Both the position numbers and the translations under genes were made by a program. The notes under the pieces are model-generated. The model searched no databases. It saw nothing but the letters and a program-made list of their open reading frames with translations, and had not been told where the DNA came from. A stretch of 64,000 nt of DNA, taken from CAVUWL01 sp963787415. Lineage in GTDB: Bacteria > Actinomycetota > Thermoleophilia > Solirubrobacterales > 70-9. Shown piece after piece: positions 22,877 through 32,083 of the stretch. Location of the stretch: contig CAWBCO010000002.1 in the NCBI GenBank assembly GCA_963787415.1, positions 744,001 through 808,000 on the forward strand, given 5' to 3'. Numbering within the stretch: position 1 is the first letter of the stretch; each line of letters opens with the position of its first letter.

Positions 22877-25471
22877 TTAGGCTTCGGCGTCGCCCGAGGG
22901 CTGACTACCGCCGCCGTCGGAGACCTGATCGTCGTCGCCGTCCTTCTTGGCTCCGACTCCAACTTTCTCGGGCTCCGGCGCGGGCGCCAGCTTCTCGCGC
23001 GGCGGCTTTGCCGGCTCGAGGATCGTCAAACTCAGCGGGCGATCCTCCTCGTCGCCGGAGGCATCGCGAGCGACCATCACGGTCGAGCCCGGAGTCATCT
23101 GGCCCTGGCGCAAAACTTCGTCGGCGAGCGGATCCTCGATGTAGCGCTGGATCGCGCGGCGCAGCGGGCGGGCACCCATTGATGGGTCCCAACCCTTCTC
23201 GACCAGAAGATCTTTGGCTTCCTCGGTCAGCTCCAGCTGCAATTCGTGCTCTGCAACCTGAACCCGGACTCGAGCAATCATCAGCTCGATGATCTCTTTG
23301 ACCTCCTCCTTGGCAAGCTTGTGGAAGACGATCACCTCGTCGATCCGGTTGAGGAACTCCGGTCGGAAAACCTTTTTAAGATCACTCATGATCCGGTTCT
23401 TCATGTCGTCATAAGACATCCCGGTCTCATCTGAAACTGTGAAGCCAATCGAGGTGTTCTTGGCGATCTCAGACGCTCCGATGTTGGAGGTCATGATCAC
23501 GATCGAGTTGCGGAAGTCGACTGTGCGGCCCTGGGCGTCTGTCAGCCTCCCGTCCTCGAGTATCTGCAGGAGGATGTTGAAAACATCGGGATGGGCCTTC
23601 TCGATCTCATCGAGGAGAAGCACGCTGTACGGCTTGCGCCGCACTGCCTCGGTCAGCTGGCCGCCCTCGTCATAGCCAATGTAGCCGGGTGGGGAACCAA
23701 CCAACCGACTCACTGCATGCTTCTCCATGTACTCAGACATATCGATCCGGACCATCGCCTCCTCATCGCCGAAGAGGAACTCCGCTAGCGTCCGCGCCAG
23801 CTCCGTCTTCCCGACGCCCGAAGGGCCGAGGAAGATGAACGAGCCAGCCGGGCGCCTGGGGTCCTTGATTCCTGCACGCGAGCGGCGGATCGCCTTAGAG
23901 ACAGCGGTGATCGCGACCTCTTGGCCAATCACCCGCTTGTGCAGTTCCTCCTCCATCCGGATCAGTTTTTTGGTCTCAGCCTCGGTCAGCTTGAAGACCG
24001 GGATACCGGTCCACATGGAAACGATGTCGGCAATCTCCTCCTCTCCGACCACGGGGCGCTCACCGTTCTCGCCCTCGGCCCACTCATCCTCGAGCTGACG
24101 CTTTCGGGTCGTCAGCTGGCGCTCCGTGTCTCGCAGACTGGCGGCCTTTTCGAACTCCTGAGCCTCGATCGCGGCCTCCTTCTCGCGCCGCGTCGTTTCG
24201 ATTTCCTCCTCGAGATCGCGGTACACGGGGGGCGCGCTCATCGACTTGATCCGCATCCTCGAGGCGGCCTCGTCGATCAGGTCAATCGCCTTATCGGGGA
24301 GAAAGCGGTCAGAGATATAGCGATCGGCAAGCTCGGCGGCGGCGGCCAGCGCGTCATCGTTGATCGTCACCCGATGGTGCTGTTCATAGCGCTCGCGCAG
24401 GCCCTCGAGAATCCTCACCGTGTCCTCGGCTGAAGGCTGGTCGACCTTGATCTGGGCAAAGCGACGCTCCAGAGCAGAGTCGCGCTCAAGGTACTTGCGG
24501 TACTCATCAAGGGTGGTAGCGCCAATCGTCTGCAGCTCACCACGTGCAAGCGCCGGCTTCAGGATCGAGGCCGCGTCGATTGCACCCTCGGCCGCACCCG
24601 CACCCACAAGGTTGTGCAACTCATCAATGAAGAGAATTATGTCCCCGCGCTGGGTGATCTCTTTCATCACCTTCTTGAGGCGCTCCTCGAACTCGCCGCG
24701 ATACTTCGAGCCGGCCACCAGAGCCGCCAAGTCGAGGGTATAGATCTGCTTATTCTTCAAAAGCTCTGGCACTTCGCCCTTGTTGATGCGTGCGGCAAGG
24801 CCCTCGACCACTGCGGTCTTTCCCACCCCGGGCTCTCCCAACAAGACCGGGTTGTTCTTAGTACGACGGGAAAGGATCTGCATGATCCGCTCGATCTCGG
24901 TCTCGCGACCAATCACCGGATCGAGCTTTCCCTCCTCGGCCAGCTTGGTCAGGTTGCGGCCAAATTGATCGAGCAGCTTTGAAGACTTTTTTCCCTCGCC
25001 CTGACCGCCTGCGCCCGACCCCTGGCGGCGCCCTCCGGGGCCCGAAAGCATCCGGATCACCTCGTTGCGGATCTTGTCGGAATCGGCGTCAAAATCGAGC
25101 AGGATGCGGGCGGCCACCCCCTCGTTCTCGCGCACCAAGCCGAGCAGGATGTGCTCGGTACCGATGTAGTTGTGGCCGAGGGAGAGTGCCTCGCGGAGCG
25201 CCAACTCGAGGACCTTCTTGGCCCGGGGAGTGAACGGGATCTGACCCGAGGTGACCTCCTCACCTGAGCCGACGATCCGCACCACTTGGGAGCGAACCCG
25301 TTCAACCGTGATGTCGAGCGACTCAAGGACGCGAGCCGCGAGGCCCTCCTCCTCGCGCAGCAGCCCGAGCAGGATGTGCTCGGTACCTATGTAGTTGTGC
25401 TTGAGCGTGCGCGCCTCCTCCTGCGCCAGGACGACGACTTGACGGGCTCGCTCTGTGAATCGCTCGAACAA
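22877..25471 (-). CDS. clpC: ClpC, AAA+ unfoldase of the Clp protease
   Basis: 864 aa. Two N-terminal Clp repeats (residues 1-145, each with HNYIGTEHILLGL), then the first AAA module with Walker A GEPGVGKT near 215 and IILFIDELHNLVGAG. A coiled-coil middle domain with a UVR-like segment (IEAQEFEKAASLRD) near 430 follows, as in ClpC rather than ClpB. The second AAA module has GPSGVGKTEL near 555 and LLLDEIEKAHPDVFN, and the C-terminus ends in a charged tail. It unfolds substrates for ClpP; no clpP is in the window. It follows lysS, with a 157-nt gap that should carry its promoter. Confidence 0.95.
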   Translation of the reverse strand: MFERFTERARQVVVLAQEEARTLKHNYIGTEHILLGLLREEEGLAARVLESLDITVERVRSQVVRIVGSGEEVTSGQIPFTPRAKKVLELALREALSLGHNYIGTEHILLGLVRENEGVAARILLDFDADSDKIRNEVIRMLSGPGGRRQGSGAGGQGEGKKSSKLLDQFGRNLTKLAEEGKLDPVIGRETEIERIMQILSRRTKNNPVLLGEPGVGKTAVVEGLAARINKGEVPELLKNKQIYTLDLAALVAGSKYRGEFEERLKKVMKEITQRGDIILFIDELHNLVGAGAAEGAIDAASILKPALARGELQTIGATTLDEYRKYLERDSALERRFAQIKVDQPSAEDTVRILEGLRERYEQHHRVTINDDALAAAAELADRYISDRFLPDKAIDLIDEAASRMRIKSMSAPPVYRDLEEEIETTRREKEAAIEAQEFEKAASLRDTERQLTTRKRQLEDEWAEGENGERPVVGEEEIADIVSMWTGIPVFKLTEAETKKLIRMEEELHKRVIGQEVAITAVSKAIRRSRAGIKDPRRPAGSFIFLGPSGVGKTELARTLAEFLFGDEEAMVRIDMSEYMEKHAVSRLVGSPPGYIGYDEGGQLTEAVRRKPYSVLLLDEIEKAHPDVFNILLQILEDGRLTDAQGRTVDFRNSIVIMTSNIGASEIAKNTSIGFTVSDETGMSYDDMKNRIMSDLKKVFRPEFLNRIDEVIVFHKLAKEEVKEIIELMIARVRVQVAEHELQLELTEEAKDLLVEKGWDPSMGARPLRRAIQRYIEDPLADEVLRQGQMTPGSTVMVARDASGDEEDRPLSLTILEPAKPPREKLAPAPEPEKVGVGAKKDGDDDQVSDGGGSQPSGDAEA

Positions 25472-25628
25472 AAGACCTCTCTACCTAATCCAACTCTCTT
25501 CCGACGGGGAAGTACCGCAGACACCCTTCGAATATCGGGAGGCGCCCATGTGCCCTTTAAACGATACCGGGAGTGCCCAACCGGCTTTTGCTCCTCAATT
25601 TACGCTCTAAGCGGGCTTTTGGAGTGGA

Positions 25629-27098
25629 TCAAGCACGCATCGCCGGAAAAAGCACCACTTCGCGCAAGCTTTTGGCCCCGCTGATCAGCATCACCAGGCG
25701 ATCGATCCCAAGGCCAACACCCCCGGTTGGCGGCATCCCCTGTTCCAGCGCTTCGACGAAGTCCTCGTCATAGGGTTGAGCCTCCTCGTCCCCACCCTTC
25801 AGGGCCGACGCCTGAAGCTCGAAACGGCGGCGCTGCTCGTCGGGGTCGTTCAGCTCGCTGAAGGAGTTCGCAATCTCAACTCCGCCGGCGAATGCCTCCC
25901 AGCGCTCGACCAGCCCAGGCTCGGCCCGATGAGACTTGGCAAAGGGGGAGAGCTCGACTGGGTAATCGAAAACGAACGTCGGCTGGATCAGGTGCGGCTC
26001 AACCTCCTTTGAAAGCAGACCATCGACCAACTTGCTCCAGCTCTCCCCCGGATCGGGCTTCACTCCCAGCGCGCCCGCGAGGGCGGCGCGGGTCGGATGC
26101 TCGGCGATGTCGATGCCGGTGCGCTCGGCGATCACATCACGCAGCGTCACCCGCTCCCACGCCGGGGAGAAGTCAAGCTGCGTCCCTCCCCGCATCACCT
26201 TCGCACTCCCCAGCACCCGCTCACATACCTCCGAGATCAAGAGTTCAAGATCGTGGGCGGTTTTCTCGTAATCGGCGTAGGCCTCATACCACTCGAGCAT
26301 CGTGAACTCGGGGTTGTGCTTGTGGGAGACGCCCTCATTGCGAAAGTCCTTTCCCAACTCATAGACCCTGTCGATGCCGCCAACCACCAATCGCTTCAGA
26401 TAAAGCTCGGTCGCGATCCGCAGGTAGAGGTCGCGCTCAAGGGCGTTGTGGTGGGTGGTAAACGGTCGGGCGAGGGCGCCGCCATAAAGCGGCTGCAGAA
26501 CCGGCGTTTCAACCTCAAGAAAGCCGTGCTCATCGAGCCAGCGGCGCAGCTCGCTGACCGTGCGGCTACGCAGAGCGAAGAGGGCGCGGCTCGCTTGATT
26601 GGCAATCAGGTCGAGCTCGCGCCGTCGATAACGGGTCTCGGTGTCCTCGAGGCCGTGGAACTTCTCTGGCGGCGGTCGCAGGCTCTTAGCGAGCAGACGC
26701 CAGCGGCTGAGCGCCAGGGTCAGCTCGCCCCCATTGCGTGTCGTTATCGCCGTTCCCTCCACCCCAATGATGTCGCCGAGGTCGAGTCCGACGAGCAACT
26801 CGAAGGCATCAGCACCCAGCAGGTCCGCCCGCGCGTGCAGCTGAATCTCAGCACTGCCGTCGCGGATGTCCAGAAACGCCGCCTTGCCATGACCACGCCT
26901 GGCGATGATGCGACCGGCGATGCGATGGGACGAACTCGTTTCGATCCCGGACGCCAGGCCCTGATGGGCGGCCCTGACCTCCGCGATCTCCTCCCGCTGA
27001 GCGAACTCGTGGGGGAATGGATCGATCCCAGCAGCGCGCAGGCGATCTAGCTTTTCGCGCCGATCGGAGAGGACATCGGAGGTCTCGGACTCGCTCAC
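25629..27098 (-). CDS. lysS: Lysyl-tRNA synthetase (class II)
   Basis: 489 aa, normal length. The OB-fold anticodon-binding domain is at the N-terminus (residues about 55-140, GRIIARRGHGKAAFLDIRDG). The class II catalytic core follows with motif 1 around FLEVETPVLQPLYGG, motif 2 YELGKDFRNEGVSHKHNPEF and motif 3 GGVGLGIDRLVMLISG. It charges tRNA-Lys. The gene lies 20 nt behind greA, and clpC comes next, the same greA-lysS-clpC order seen in other actinobacteria. No anomalies. Confidence 0.95.
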   Translation of the reverse strand: MSESETSDVLSDRREKLDRLRAAGIDPFPHEFAQREEIAEVRAAHQGLASGIETSSSHRIAGRIIARRGHGKAAFLDIRDGSAEIQLHARADLLGADAFELLVGLDLGDIIGVEGTAITTRNGGELTLALSRWRLLAKSLRPPPEKFHGLEDTETRYRRRELDLIANQASRALFALRSRTVSELRRWLDEHGFLEVETPVLQPLYGGALARPFTTHHNALERDLYLRIATELYLKRLVVGGIDRVYELGKDFRNEGVSHKHNPEFTMLEWYEAYADYEKTAHDLELLISEVCERVLGSAKVMRGGTQLDFSPAWERVTLRDVIAERTGIDIAEHPTRAALAGALGVKPDPGESWSKLVDGLLSKEVEPHLIQPTFVFDYPVELSPFAKSHRAEPGLVERWEAFAGGVEIANSFSELNDPDEQRRRFELQASALKGGDEEAQPYDEDFVEALEQGMPPTGGVGLGIDRLVMLISGAKSLREVVLFPAMRA

Positions 27099-27118
27099 TG
27101 CGGCGAGCCTATCGACCG

Positions 27119-27616
27119 CTAGGCGGTCTCGATCTTGGTGATTTTGAATTTCTTCTTTGGGCCACGGGGCACCTCGACGGTGACCACGTCGTTGCGCTTA
27201 CGACCGACGAGAGCTTTGCCTATCGGTGATTCGTTCGAGAGTTTGTGCTCAACCGGGTTGGCCTCTGTCGAGCCAACGATCTGGAATTTCTGTGAGTCGC
27301 CCGTTCTTTGATCTTTGACGTGGACCACCGAACCGAACTTCACCTCGTCGGTGCCAAGCGCCTTCTCATCGATTACCGTCGCCCGGCGAAGGCGCTCCTC
27401 AAGCTGGGCAATCCGCCCCTCCAACAATGCCTGTTCGTTCTTTGCGTCGTCGTACTCGGCGTTCTCAGAAATGTCGCCAAACTCGCGCGCTTCCTTGATC
27501 CGCGCGGCGACCTCTCGACGTTTGGTCGTCGAGAGCTGCTCGATCTCCTCTTTAAGTTTCTCCAAACCTTCTGGGGTGATGACCGCCTGGCGACTCACTT
27601 CCAACCTCATTTCCAT
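27119..27616 (-). CDS. greA: Transcript cleavage factor GreA
   Basis: 165 aa from ATG at 27616; a second ATG at 27610 is equally possible. GreA enters the RNA polymerase secondary channel and rescues backtracked complexes. The N-terminal coiled coil (LEKLKEEIEQLSTTKRREVA, then IKEAREFGDISENAEYDDAK with the acidic tip) and the C-terminal FKBP-like domain (FGSVVHVKDQRTG, SPIGKALVGRKRNDVVTVEV) are complete. The open frame extends a further 107 codons upstream, but that part is intergenic and lacks family similarity. It is followed by lysS after 20 nt. Confidence 0.93.
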   Translation of the reverse strand: MEMRLEVSRQAVITPEGLEKLKEEIEQLSTTKRREVAARIKEAREFGDISENAEYDDAKNEQALLEGRIAQLEERLRRATVIDEKALGTDEVKFGSVVHVKDQRTGDSQKFQIVGSTEANPVEHKLSNESPIGKALVGRKRNDVVTVEVPRGPKKKFKITKIETA

Positions 27617-27744
27617 TTGCGGTAAGGAGCCGGGAACTGGCTCCCAGACCCAAAAAAACCCAGATGCGCGGATAATTCCCGCTACACCGGGGCGCGAAGG
27701 CGCGGGATTATAGCGGGGGGTCACGCCGGGCAATCCGGCGCCCC

Positions 27745-28842
27745 TCAGGGGACTGCCGTCAGCTCCACGAGGGAGCCGATCAATGACCGTGCAAGAGTCA
27801 AATCCGCGCTCCGCTGCAACTCTTCGGCGAGCTTGGTTGGAGCCAGAATGGAGTCCAGGTACCAGGGGTAGAACTTGCGCAGGTAGCGGGCTGCCCGCTC
27901 GGGCCCCAGGTGCTCCTCGGCTCGGTCGAGCACCCACAAAAGCTCGGTTACGACCTCCGCGCGGCTGGGCGGCGCCTGGCGATCGGCGGTGAGTTCCTCA
28001 AACAGCCACGGATTGCCAAGGCCGCCACGAGCGATCATCACCGCGTCTGCCGTCGAGGATTCAAAGGCACGCCGCGCCGCCGCGGCGCCGTTGAGACCGC
28101 CAGAGATGATCACCGGGACATCCACGCTCTCGACCAGCTCGCGGGTCAGTGCGTAGTCGGGCTTTCCACTGTGGCCGGCCGTGGCGACGCGAGGGTGAAA
28201 GGCGACCGCAGCGACCCCACCATCGCCGACCAGCCTCAGCGCCAACTCGAATCCAGAACGATCTCCGACCTCGATCCCTGAACGCAGCTTGACGGTCACC
28301 GGCCTACCGCCACCCTGGGCGGCGGCCTGGGCGAGTGCGATCGCGCGCTCGGGATCGCGGAGAAGCTCGGCCCCTGCCCCGGTACGGCGTACCTTGCGCA
28401 CCGGGCACCCCATGTTGATGTCGATCAGATCGGCGCCCGCGCCGGCGGCAATCTCAGCGGCCGAGCGCATCACATCGGGATCGTGGCCGAAGAGCTGCAC
28501 CGAGACCGGGTGCTCCTCGGGGTGAATCCGCATTAGCTCGCGGAGGGTCCGCTCGTTACGGTGGTGCAAGCCGAAGCTCGAAACCATCTCTGAGACCGCC
28601 AAACCAGCGCCGTGGCGTCTCGCCTGTAGCCGTACAAACCAGTTGCCGATCCCCGCCAGCGGCGCGAGCAGCACCCGGTTGGCGATCTCAACGTCGCCGA
28701 TTGCAAACGGGTCGGTCAGCGATGGCCCCTCCCGCACTTGTTTGCGGAGAGCTGCAGTGCAATCGCTTTCTGCAACCGAGCCCCCACGGGCCGAGGAACC
28801 GAGCTGATCGCCGAACACCTTGTGGCTACTTGTTTCGCTCAT
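27745..28842 (-). CDS. dus: tRNA-dihydrouridine synthase
   Basis: 365 aa. FMN-dependent reduction of uridines in tRNA. The TIM-barrel shows LAPLAGIGNWFVRLQARRHG, DLIDINMGCPVRKV with the catalytic cysteine in GCPVRK, VTVKLRSGIE, VAFHPRVATAGHSGKPDY and IISGGLNGAAAA, ending with the phosphate-binding DAVMIARGGLGNPWLFEE. The first 40 residues are an extension not seen in most Dus proteins; a later start is possible. Its ATG at 28842 overlaps the end of coaX by 17 nt. greA follows downstream. Confidence 0.9.
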   Translation of the reverse strand: MSETSSHKVFGDQLGSSARGGSVAESDCTAALRKQVREGPSLTDPFAIGDVEIANRVLLAPLAGIGNWFVRLQARRHGAGLAVSEMVSSFGLHHRNERTLRELMRIHPEEHPVSVQLFGHDPDVMRSAAEIAAGAGADLIDINMGCPVRKVRRTGAGAELLRDPERAIALAQAAAQGGGRPVTVKLRSGIEVGDRSGFELALRLVGDGGVAAVAFHPRVATAGHSGKPDYALTRELVESVDVPVIISGGLNGAAAARRAFESSTADAVMIARGGLGNPWLFEELTADRQAPPSRAEVVTELLWVLDRAEEHLGPERAARYLRKFYPWYLDSILAPTKLAEELQRSADLTLARSLIGSLVELTAVP

Positions 28843-29586
28843 AGATCAGCCGCAATCCCTTCAGGGTGAGGAGGTCATCGACTTCATCGATCGTTTCGGT
28901 GAAGGGCACGATCACCTCGGCAAGGCCCCCGGTGGCAAGAAAACGCGCCTCGCCCAGCTCGTCCTCGATCCGGTGGGAAATGCCATCGATCAGCCCGGCG
29001 AAGCCGAAGACGAACCCCGATTGGATCGCGGCGCGGCTGGAACGTCCAATTGCCGCAGCGGGCTCAGCCAGGTCGATCCGCGGAATTCGTGCGGCCCGCT
29101 CGACCAGGGCGGTAAGCGAGACCTCTAGACCCGGAGCGATCGCTCCGCCGAGATACTCCCCCCCGCCGAGACCGCATCGAAATTGATTCCCGTGCCGAAG
29201 TCGACAACTACGCAGGCACCCCCGACCCGCTCGTAGGCGGCGACCGCATTTACTAGACGATCGGCGCCGACCTCGAGCGGATTTTCGATCCTGATCGGCA
29301 TCCCGGTCCTAATACCCGGCCCGACCAAAAGGCACTCTGCCTGGAGATAGCGCTCAACCAGCTGCTCATACTGAGTGCCCAGAGGGGGGACCACCGAGGA
29401 GACGCATACGGCATCAAGATCAGCCAGCCTGATCCCACCCAGCCCCAGCAGGCCACTGATCCGCTCCGCCAGCTCATCCCCGGTGGCCCCAGCCCGGGTC
29501 TGGAAGCGCCAGTGCTCGGCGAGTCGCTCCCCCTCGAACGCGCCGAGATGAGTTTGGGTGTTGCCGACATCCACGCCGAGTAGCAC
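28826..29586 (-). CDS. coaX: Type III pantothenate kinase, frameshifted in a G7 run
   Basis: CoaX phosphorylates pantothenate in the first step of CoA synthesis. From GTG at 29586 the frame gives LLGVDVGNTQTHLGAFEGER (phosphate motif), SSVVPPLG, NPLEVGADRLVNAVAAYE and VVVDFGTGINFDAVSA. It then goes out of phase in a run of seven G (29158-29164, C on the plus strand). In the next phase it continues EYLGGAIAPGLEVSLTAL and ends LTLKGLRLIYERNK at 28826. Adding one G restores a 253-aa protein, the normal size. The deletion is either a sequencing or assembly error at a homopolymer or a true mutation. It overlaps dus by 17 nt. Confidence 0.85.
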
Positions 29587-29618
29587 GCAGGCGATTATGA
29601 CCGTAGGATGGCTCGCCA

Positions 29619-30374
29619 GTGTCCGTACGTCTCTACGCGCTCCCCGCATCGCACCCGAGCATCGCCGCGGCGTTGATGCTCGAGCACAAGGACATCCCCT
29701 ACAAGCGCACCGATCTTTTGCCTGTCATTTCAAAGGGCGTCCTGCGCGGGCTCGGGTTTCCCCGCAACACGGTGCCCGCGATGAAGGTCGAGGGGCGCCG
29801 CGTGCAGGGCTCAACCCAGATCTCCCGTGAGCTGGACCGACTGCGCCCGGAGCCACCCTTGTTTCCGATCGATCCCGAGCTGCGCGCCGGGGTTGAAGAG
29901 GCCGAGCGCTTCGGCGATCAGCAGCTCCAGCCGCCGATGCGCCGGATCCTATGGTGGACTATCAATCGCGATAGGACCGCCCTACGCAGCTACGCAGAGG
30001 GCGCAAATCTGGGCGTCCCGATATCGCTGGCAATGAAGACCGCGGCGCCGATCGTCGCGCTTTCAACCCGCTTCAACGAGGCCGACGACGAGCACGCGCA
30101 GCTCGCTCTCGCGGCCTTGCCGCATTTCCTGGACCAGGTTGATAGCTGGATCGCCGACGGTGTCTTAAACGGCGCACAGCTGAATGCCGCAGATTTCCAG
30201 ATCGCCCCCAGCCTCGGGCTCGCGATGACCCTCGAGGATCTTCGCCCAGTAATCGAGACCCGTCCCGCGGGGAAGCTGGCGCGGCGGGTGGTTCCTGACT
30301 ACCCAGGCAACACGCCGTCGATCCTTCCTCCCGCCTGGCTGAAACCTCTGCGCGATGCGCAGAGCGCGCCTTAA
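29619..30374 (+). CDS. Glutathione S-transferase-like protein
   Basis: 251 aa from GTG at 29619. The N-terminal thioredoxin-like domain (VRLYALPASHPSIAAALMLE, then NTVPAMKVEGRRVQGSTQIS with the cis-proline and the glutathione-binding Ser position) and an all-helical C-terminal domain follow the GST fold. Actinobacteria usually lack glutathione, so a mycothiol or other thiol role is possible. The C-terminal ILPPAWL is unusual. It lies on the plus strand, divergent from coaX, and its stop overlaps the folK stop on the other strand (30371-30374). Confidence 0.75.
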   Translation: MSVRLYALPASHPSIAAALMLEHKDIPYKRTDLLPVISKGVLRGLGFPRNTVPAMKVEGRRVQGSTQISRELDRLRPEPPLFPIDPELRAGVEEAERFGDQQLQPPMRRILWWTINRDRTALRSYAEGANLGVPISLAMKTAAPIVALSTRFNEADDEHAQLALAALPHFLDQVDSWIADGVLNGAQLNAADFQIAPSLGLAMTLEDLRPVIETRPAGKLARRVVPDYPGNTPSILPPAWLKPLRDAQSAP

Positions 30375-30862
30375 AGAGGGCCGATTCGATCGGCCCGTTG
30401 CTCTGAGCCAAGGGCGGCGAGGGCGGCAGCGAGCGAGGTGCCGTCGGGCAACTTCAATCCGGGATCGAGCTCCAACAGCGGAGCGAGTACGAAGCGCCGG
30501 CTGCTGACCTCGGGATGCGGGAGCTGCAACCGCTCGGTGTGCAGCTCGAGGCTGCCAAGGAGGAGCAGGTCGAGATCGAGCGGGCGGGGACTGTGCTTGG
30601 GACTCTCGAAGCTGCGCCCCCGCGAGGCCTCGATTTCCTTGCAGAGATCTAGTAGCTCTTCGGGCTCAAGTTCGGTGCAGATGCGCACCGCGGCATTGAG
30701 GAAGTCGGGCTGATTGACGATCCCACCGATCGGCTCGGTCTCATAAGTCGAGGAGACCGCATCGATCTCGATTCCATTCTCGAGCAGAGCTCGCAGAGCT
30801 GCGCGCAGCTCCCCCTCGCGGTCGCCGATGTTTGAACCCAGGCCTAGATATCCGGTCCGCAT
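30371..30862 (-). CDS. folK: 2-amino-4-hydroxy-6-hydroxymethyldihydropteridine pyrophosphokinase
   Basis: 163 aa, normal length. It transfers pyrophosphate from ATP to hydroxymethyldihydropterin in folate synthesis. Family segments are present: GYLGLGSNIGDREGELRAAL, VSSTYETEPIGG, QPDFLNAAVRI, SPRPLDLDLLLLG with the metal-binding aspartates, and LQLPHPEVSSRRFVLAPLLE. The ATG comes 2 nt after the folB stop, so folP-folB-folK form an operon in pathway-related order behind ftsH. Its end overlaps the converging GST gene by 4 nt. Confidence 0.95.
   Translation of the reverse strand: MRTGYLGLGSNIGDREGELRAALRALLENGIEIDAVSSTYETEPIGGIVNQPDFLNAAVRICTELEPEELLDLCKEIEASRGRSFESPKHSPRPLDLDLLLLGSLELHTERLQLPHPEVSSRRFVLAPLLELDPGLKLPDGTSLAAALAALGSEQRADRIGPL
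30378..30396. terminator. Inverted repeat at the GST/folK convergence
   Basis: GGGCCGAT (30378-30385) pairs with ATCGGCCC (30389-30396) across TCG. It sits just past the GST stop and inside the folK 3' end. There is no T-run on either side, so it would be a weak or Rho-aided stop at best. Confidence 0.35.
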
Positions 30863-30864
30863 CG

Positions 30865-31281
30865 CTACTCGGCGGCGCCGCCGTCCTCGCTGACCGCCCG
30901 CTCATGGGTGACCTCGACCGCGACCTCCTGGATGGCGAGCGGCAACGGCGGCTCGGTCTTGGCCGCGCGCACCCTTACTGACTCGCAGCCATAGCGCTCC
31001 ATCAGTCGCTCACCGATTACCTGTGCTATTCGCTCCAGGGTCTTGTAGCTGCGCTCGGTCGCGGCCAAAGCGACGATGTCGCAGACCTGGGAGTAGTCGA
31101 CCGTGTCCTCAAGCCTGTCGGTCAGTACAGCATCGCAGTCAGGAACATCGAAGGAGACGTCGAATTCAAGCCGCTGACCCACCTCCTGCTCGGCGTCAGT
31201 GACCCCGTGATGGGTATAGATCGAGAGGCCGCGCAGCTCCACCTCGACGCTCGACTCGATCCCGTTGCCGTGAGCCTCCAT
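30865..31281 (-). CDS. folB: Dihydroneopterin aldolase
   Basis: 138 aa. It converts 7,8-dihydroneopterin to hydroxymethyldihydropterin and glycolaldehyde. VELRGLSIYTHHGVTDAEQE (with the substrate-contacting Tyr and Glu), DTVDYSQVCDIV, KTLERIAQVIGERLM and VRVRAAKTEPPLP, carrying the catalytic lysine, match the family. A short N-terminal extension precedes the core and an acidic tail follows. The gene lies between folP (11 nt) and folK (2 nt). Confidence 0.93.
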   Translation of the reverse strand: MEAHGNGIESSVEVELRGLSIYTHHGVTDAEQEVGQRLEFDVSFDVPDCDAVLTDRLEDTVDYSQVCDIVALAATERSYKTLERIAQVIGERLMERYGCESVRVRAAKTEPPLPLAIQEVAVEVTHERAVSEDGGAAE

Positions 31282-31292
31282 GTTGCCTCAAC

Positions 31293-32075
31293 CTATCCGA
31301 GGATCGCGCCCGCGACCTTCATCGCCTGACCGACCTCGGCTACGTCGTGGACGCGAAGAACCGCGGCTCCCTCTGCGACGGCTAGCACCGAGGAGGCAAT
31401 CGTGCCCCCGAGGCGCTCTCCCGCCTGAGAGTGGTCGAGCTTCCCGATGAAGCTCTTGCGCGAGGTGCCAACCACCAACGGTCGGCCCAGGGAAAGAAGC
31501 TCTCCGAGCCGACCCAAAAGCTCGAAATTGTGCTTTGCAGACTTACCAAAGCCGATCCCCGGATCGAGCCAGATCCGATGCTCCTCAACACCGCATGCAA
31601 TCGCGAATTCCATCCGCTCGCTGAGAAAGGACTTGACCTCAGCGACTACGTCGCCATATACCGGACCTCCTTGCATCGTCCGCGGGTTCCCCCGCATGTG
31701 CATGAGGATCAGCCCCGCATGCCGATCAGCACAAAGCTCGCCGATCTCAGGGTCGCCGCGCAGCGCGCTGACGTCGTTGACGATCTCTGCGCCCGCCGCG
31801 AGCGCCGCTGCGGCGACCGCCGACTTCGAGGTATCGACGGAGATCATTGCCTCCTCCTCCGCCAACCCCTCAACTACCGGCCCGATCCGTGCCAGCTCCT
31901 CCTCAACGCTCACCTCTGATGCCCCGGGCCGAGTCGATTCGCCTCCGATGTCTAGGACCTCGGCCCCTGCGAGTACTAGCTCCCGTCCGTGTTCGATCGC
32001 AGCGGCTGGGTCCATGTAGAGCCCACCATCTGAAAATGAGTCGGGGGTCACGTTGATGACCCCCATTAACTTCAC
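31293..32075 (-). CDS. folP: Dihydropteroate synthase
   Basis: 260 aa. It joins hydroxymethyldihydropterin pyrophosphate and p-aminobenzoate. The TIM barrel opens MGVINVTPDSFSDGG, followed by DIGGESTRPGASEVS, ISVDTSKSAVA, IVNDVSALRGD, LMHMRGNPRTM, LDPGIGFGKSAKHN and GTSRKSFIG, all typical. It is the target of sulfonamides. It starts 8 nt after the ftsH stop and is followed by folB and folK. Confidence 0.95.
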   Translation of the reverse strand: MKLMGVINVTPDSFSDGGLYMDPAAAIEHGRELVLAGAEVLDIGGESTRPGASEVSVEEELARIGPVVEGLAEEEAMISVDTSKSAVAAAALAAGAEIVNDVSALRGDPEIGELCADRHAGLILMHMRGNPRTMQGGPVYGDVVAEVKSFLSERMEFAIACGVEEHRIWLDPGIGFGKSAKHNFELLGRLGELLSLGRPLVVGTSRKSFIGKLDHSQAGERLGGTIASSVLAVAEGAAVLRVHDVAEVGQAMKVAGAILG

Positions 32076-32083
32076 CGAAAGAC

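Noticed and set aside
21680..23182. 500-aa plus-strand frame across the aldo/keto reductase and clpC ends
   Set aside because: A shadow frame: both real genes on the other strand show clear domains, this one none.
27624..27660. GGAGCC...GGCTCC hairpin near an A7 run upstream of greA
   Set aside because: On neither strand does a T-run follow the stem in the right order, so it is not called an intrinsic terminator.
27617..27937. 107-residue extension of GreA
   Set aside because: Intergenic sequence and the dus 3' end translated in phase; the GreA family begins at the ATG near 27616.
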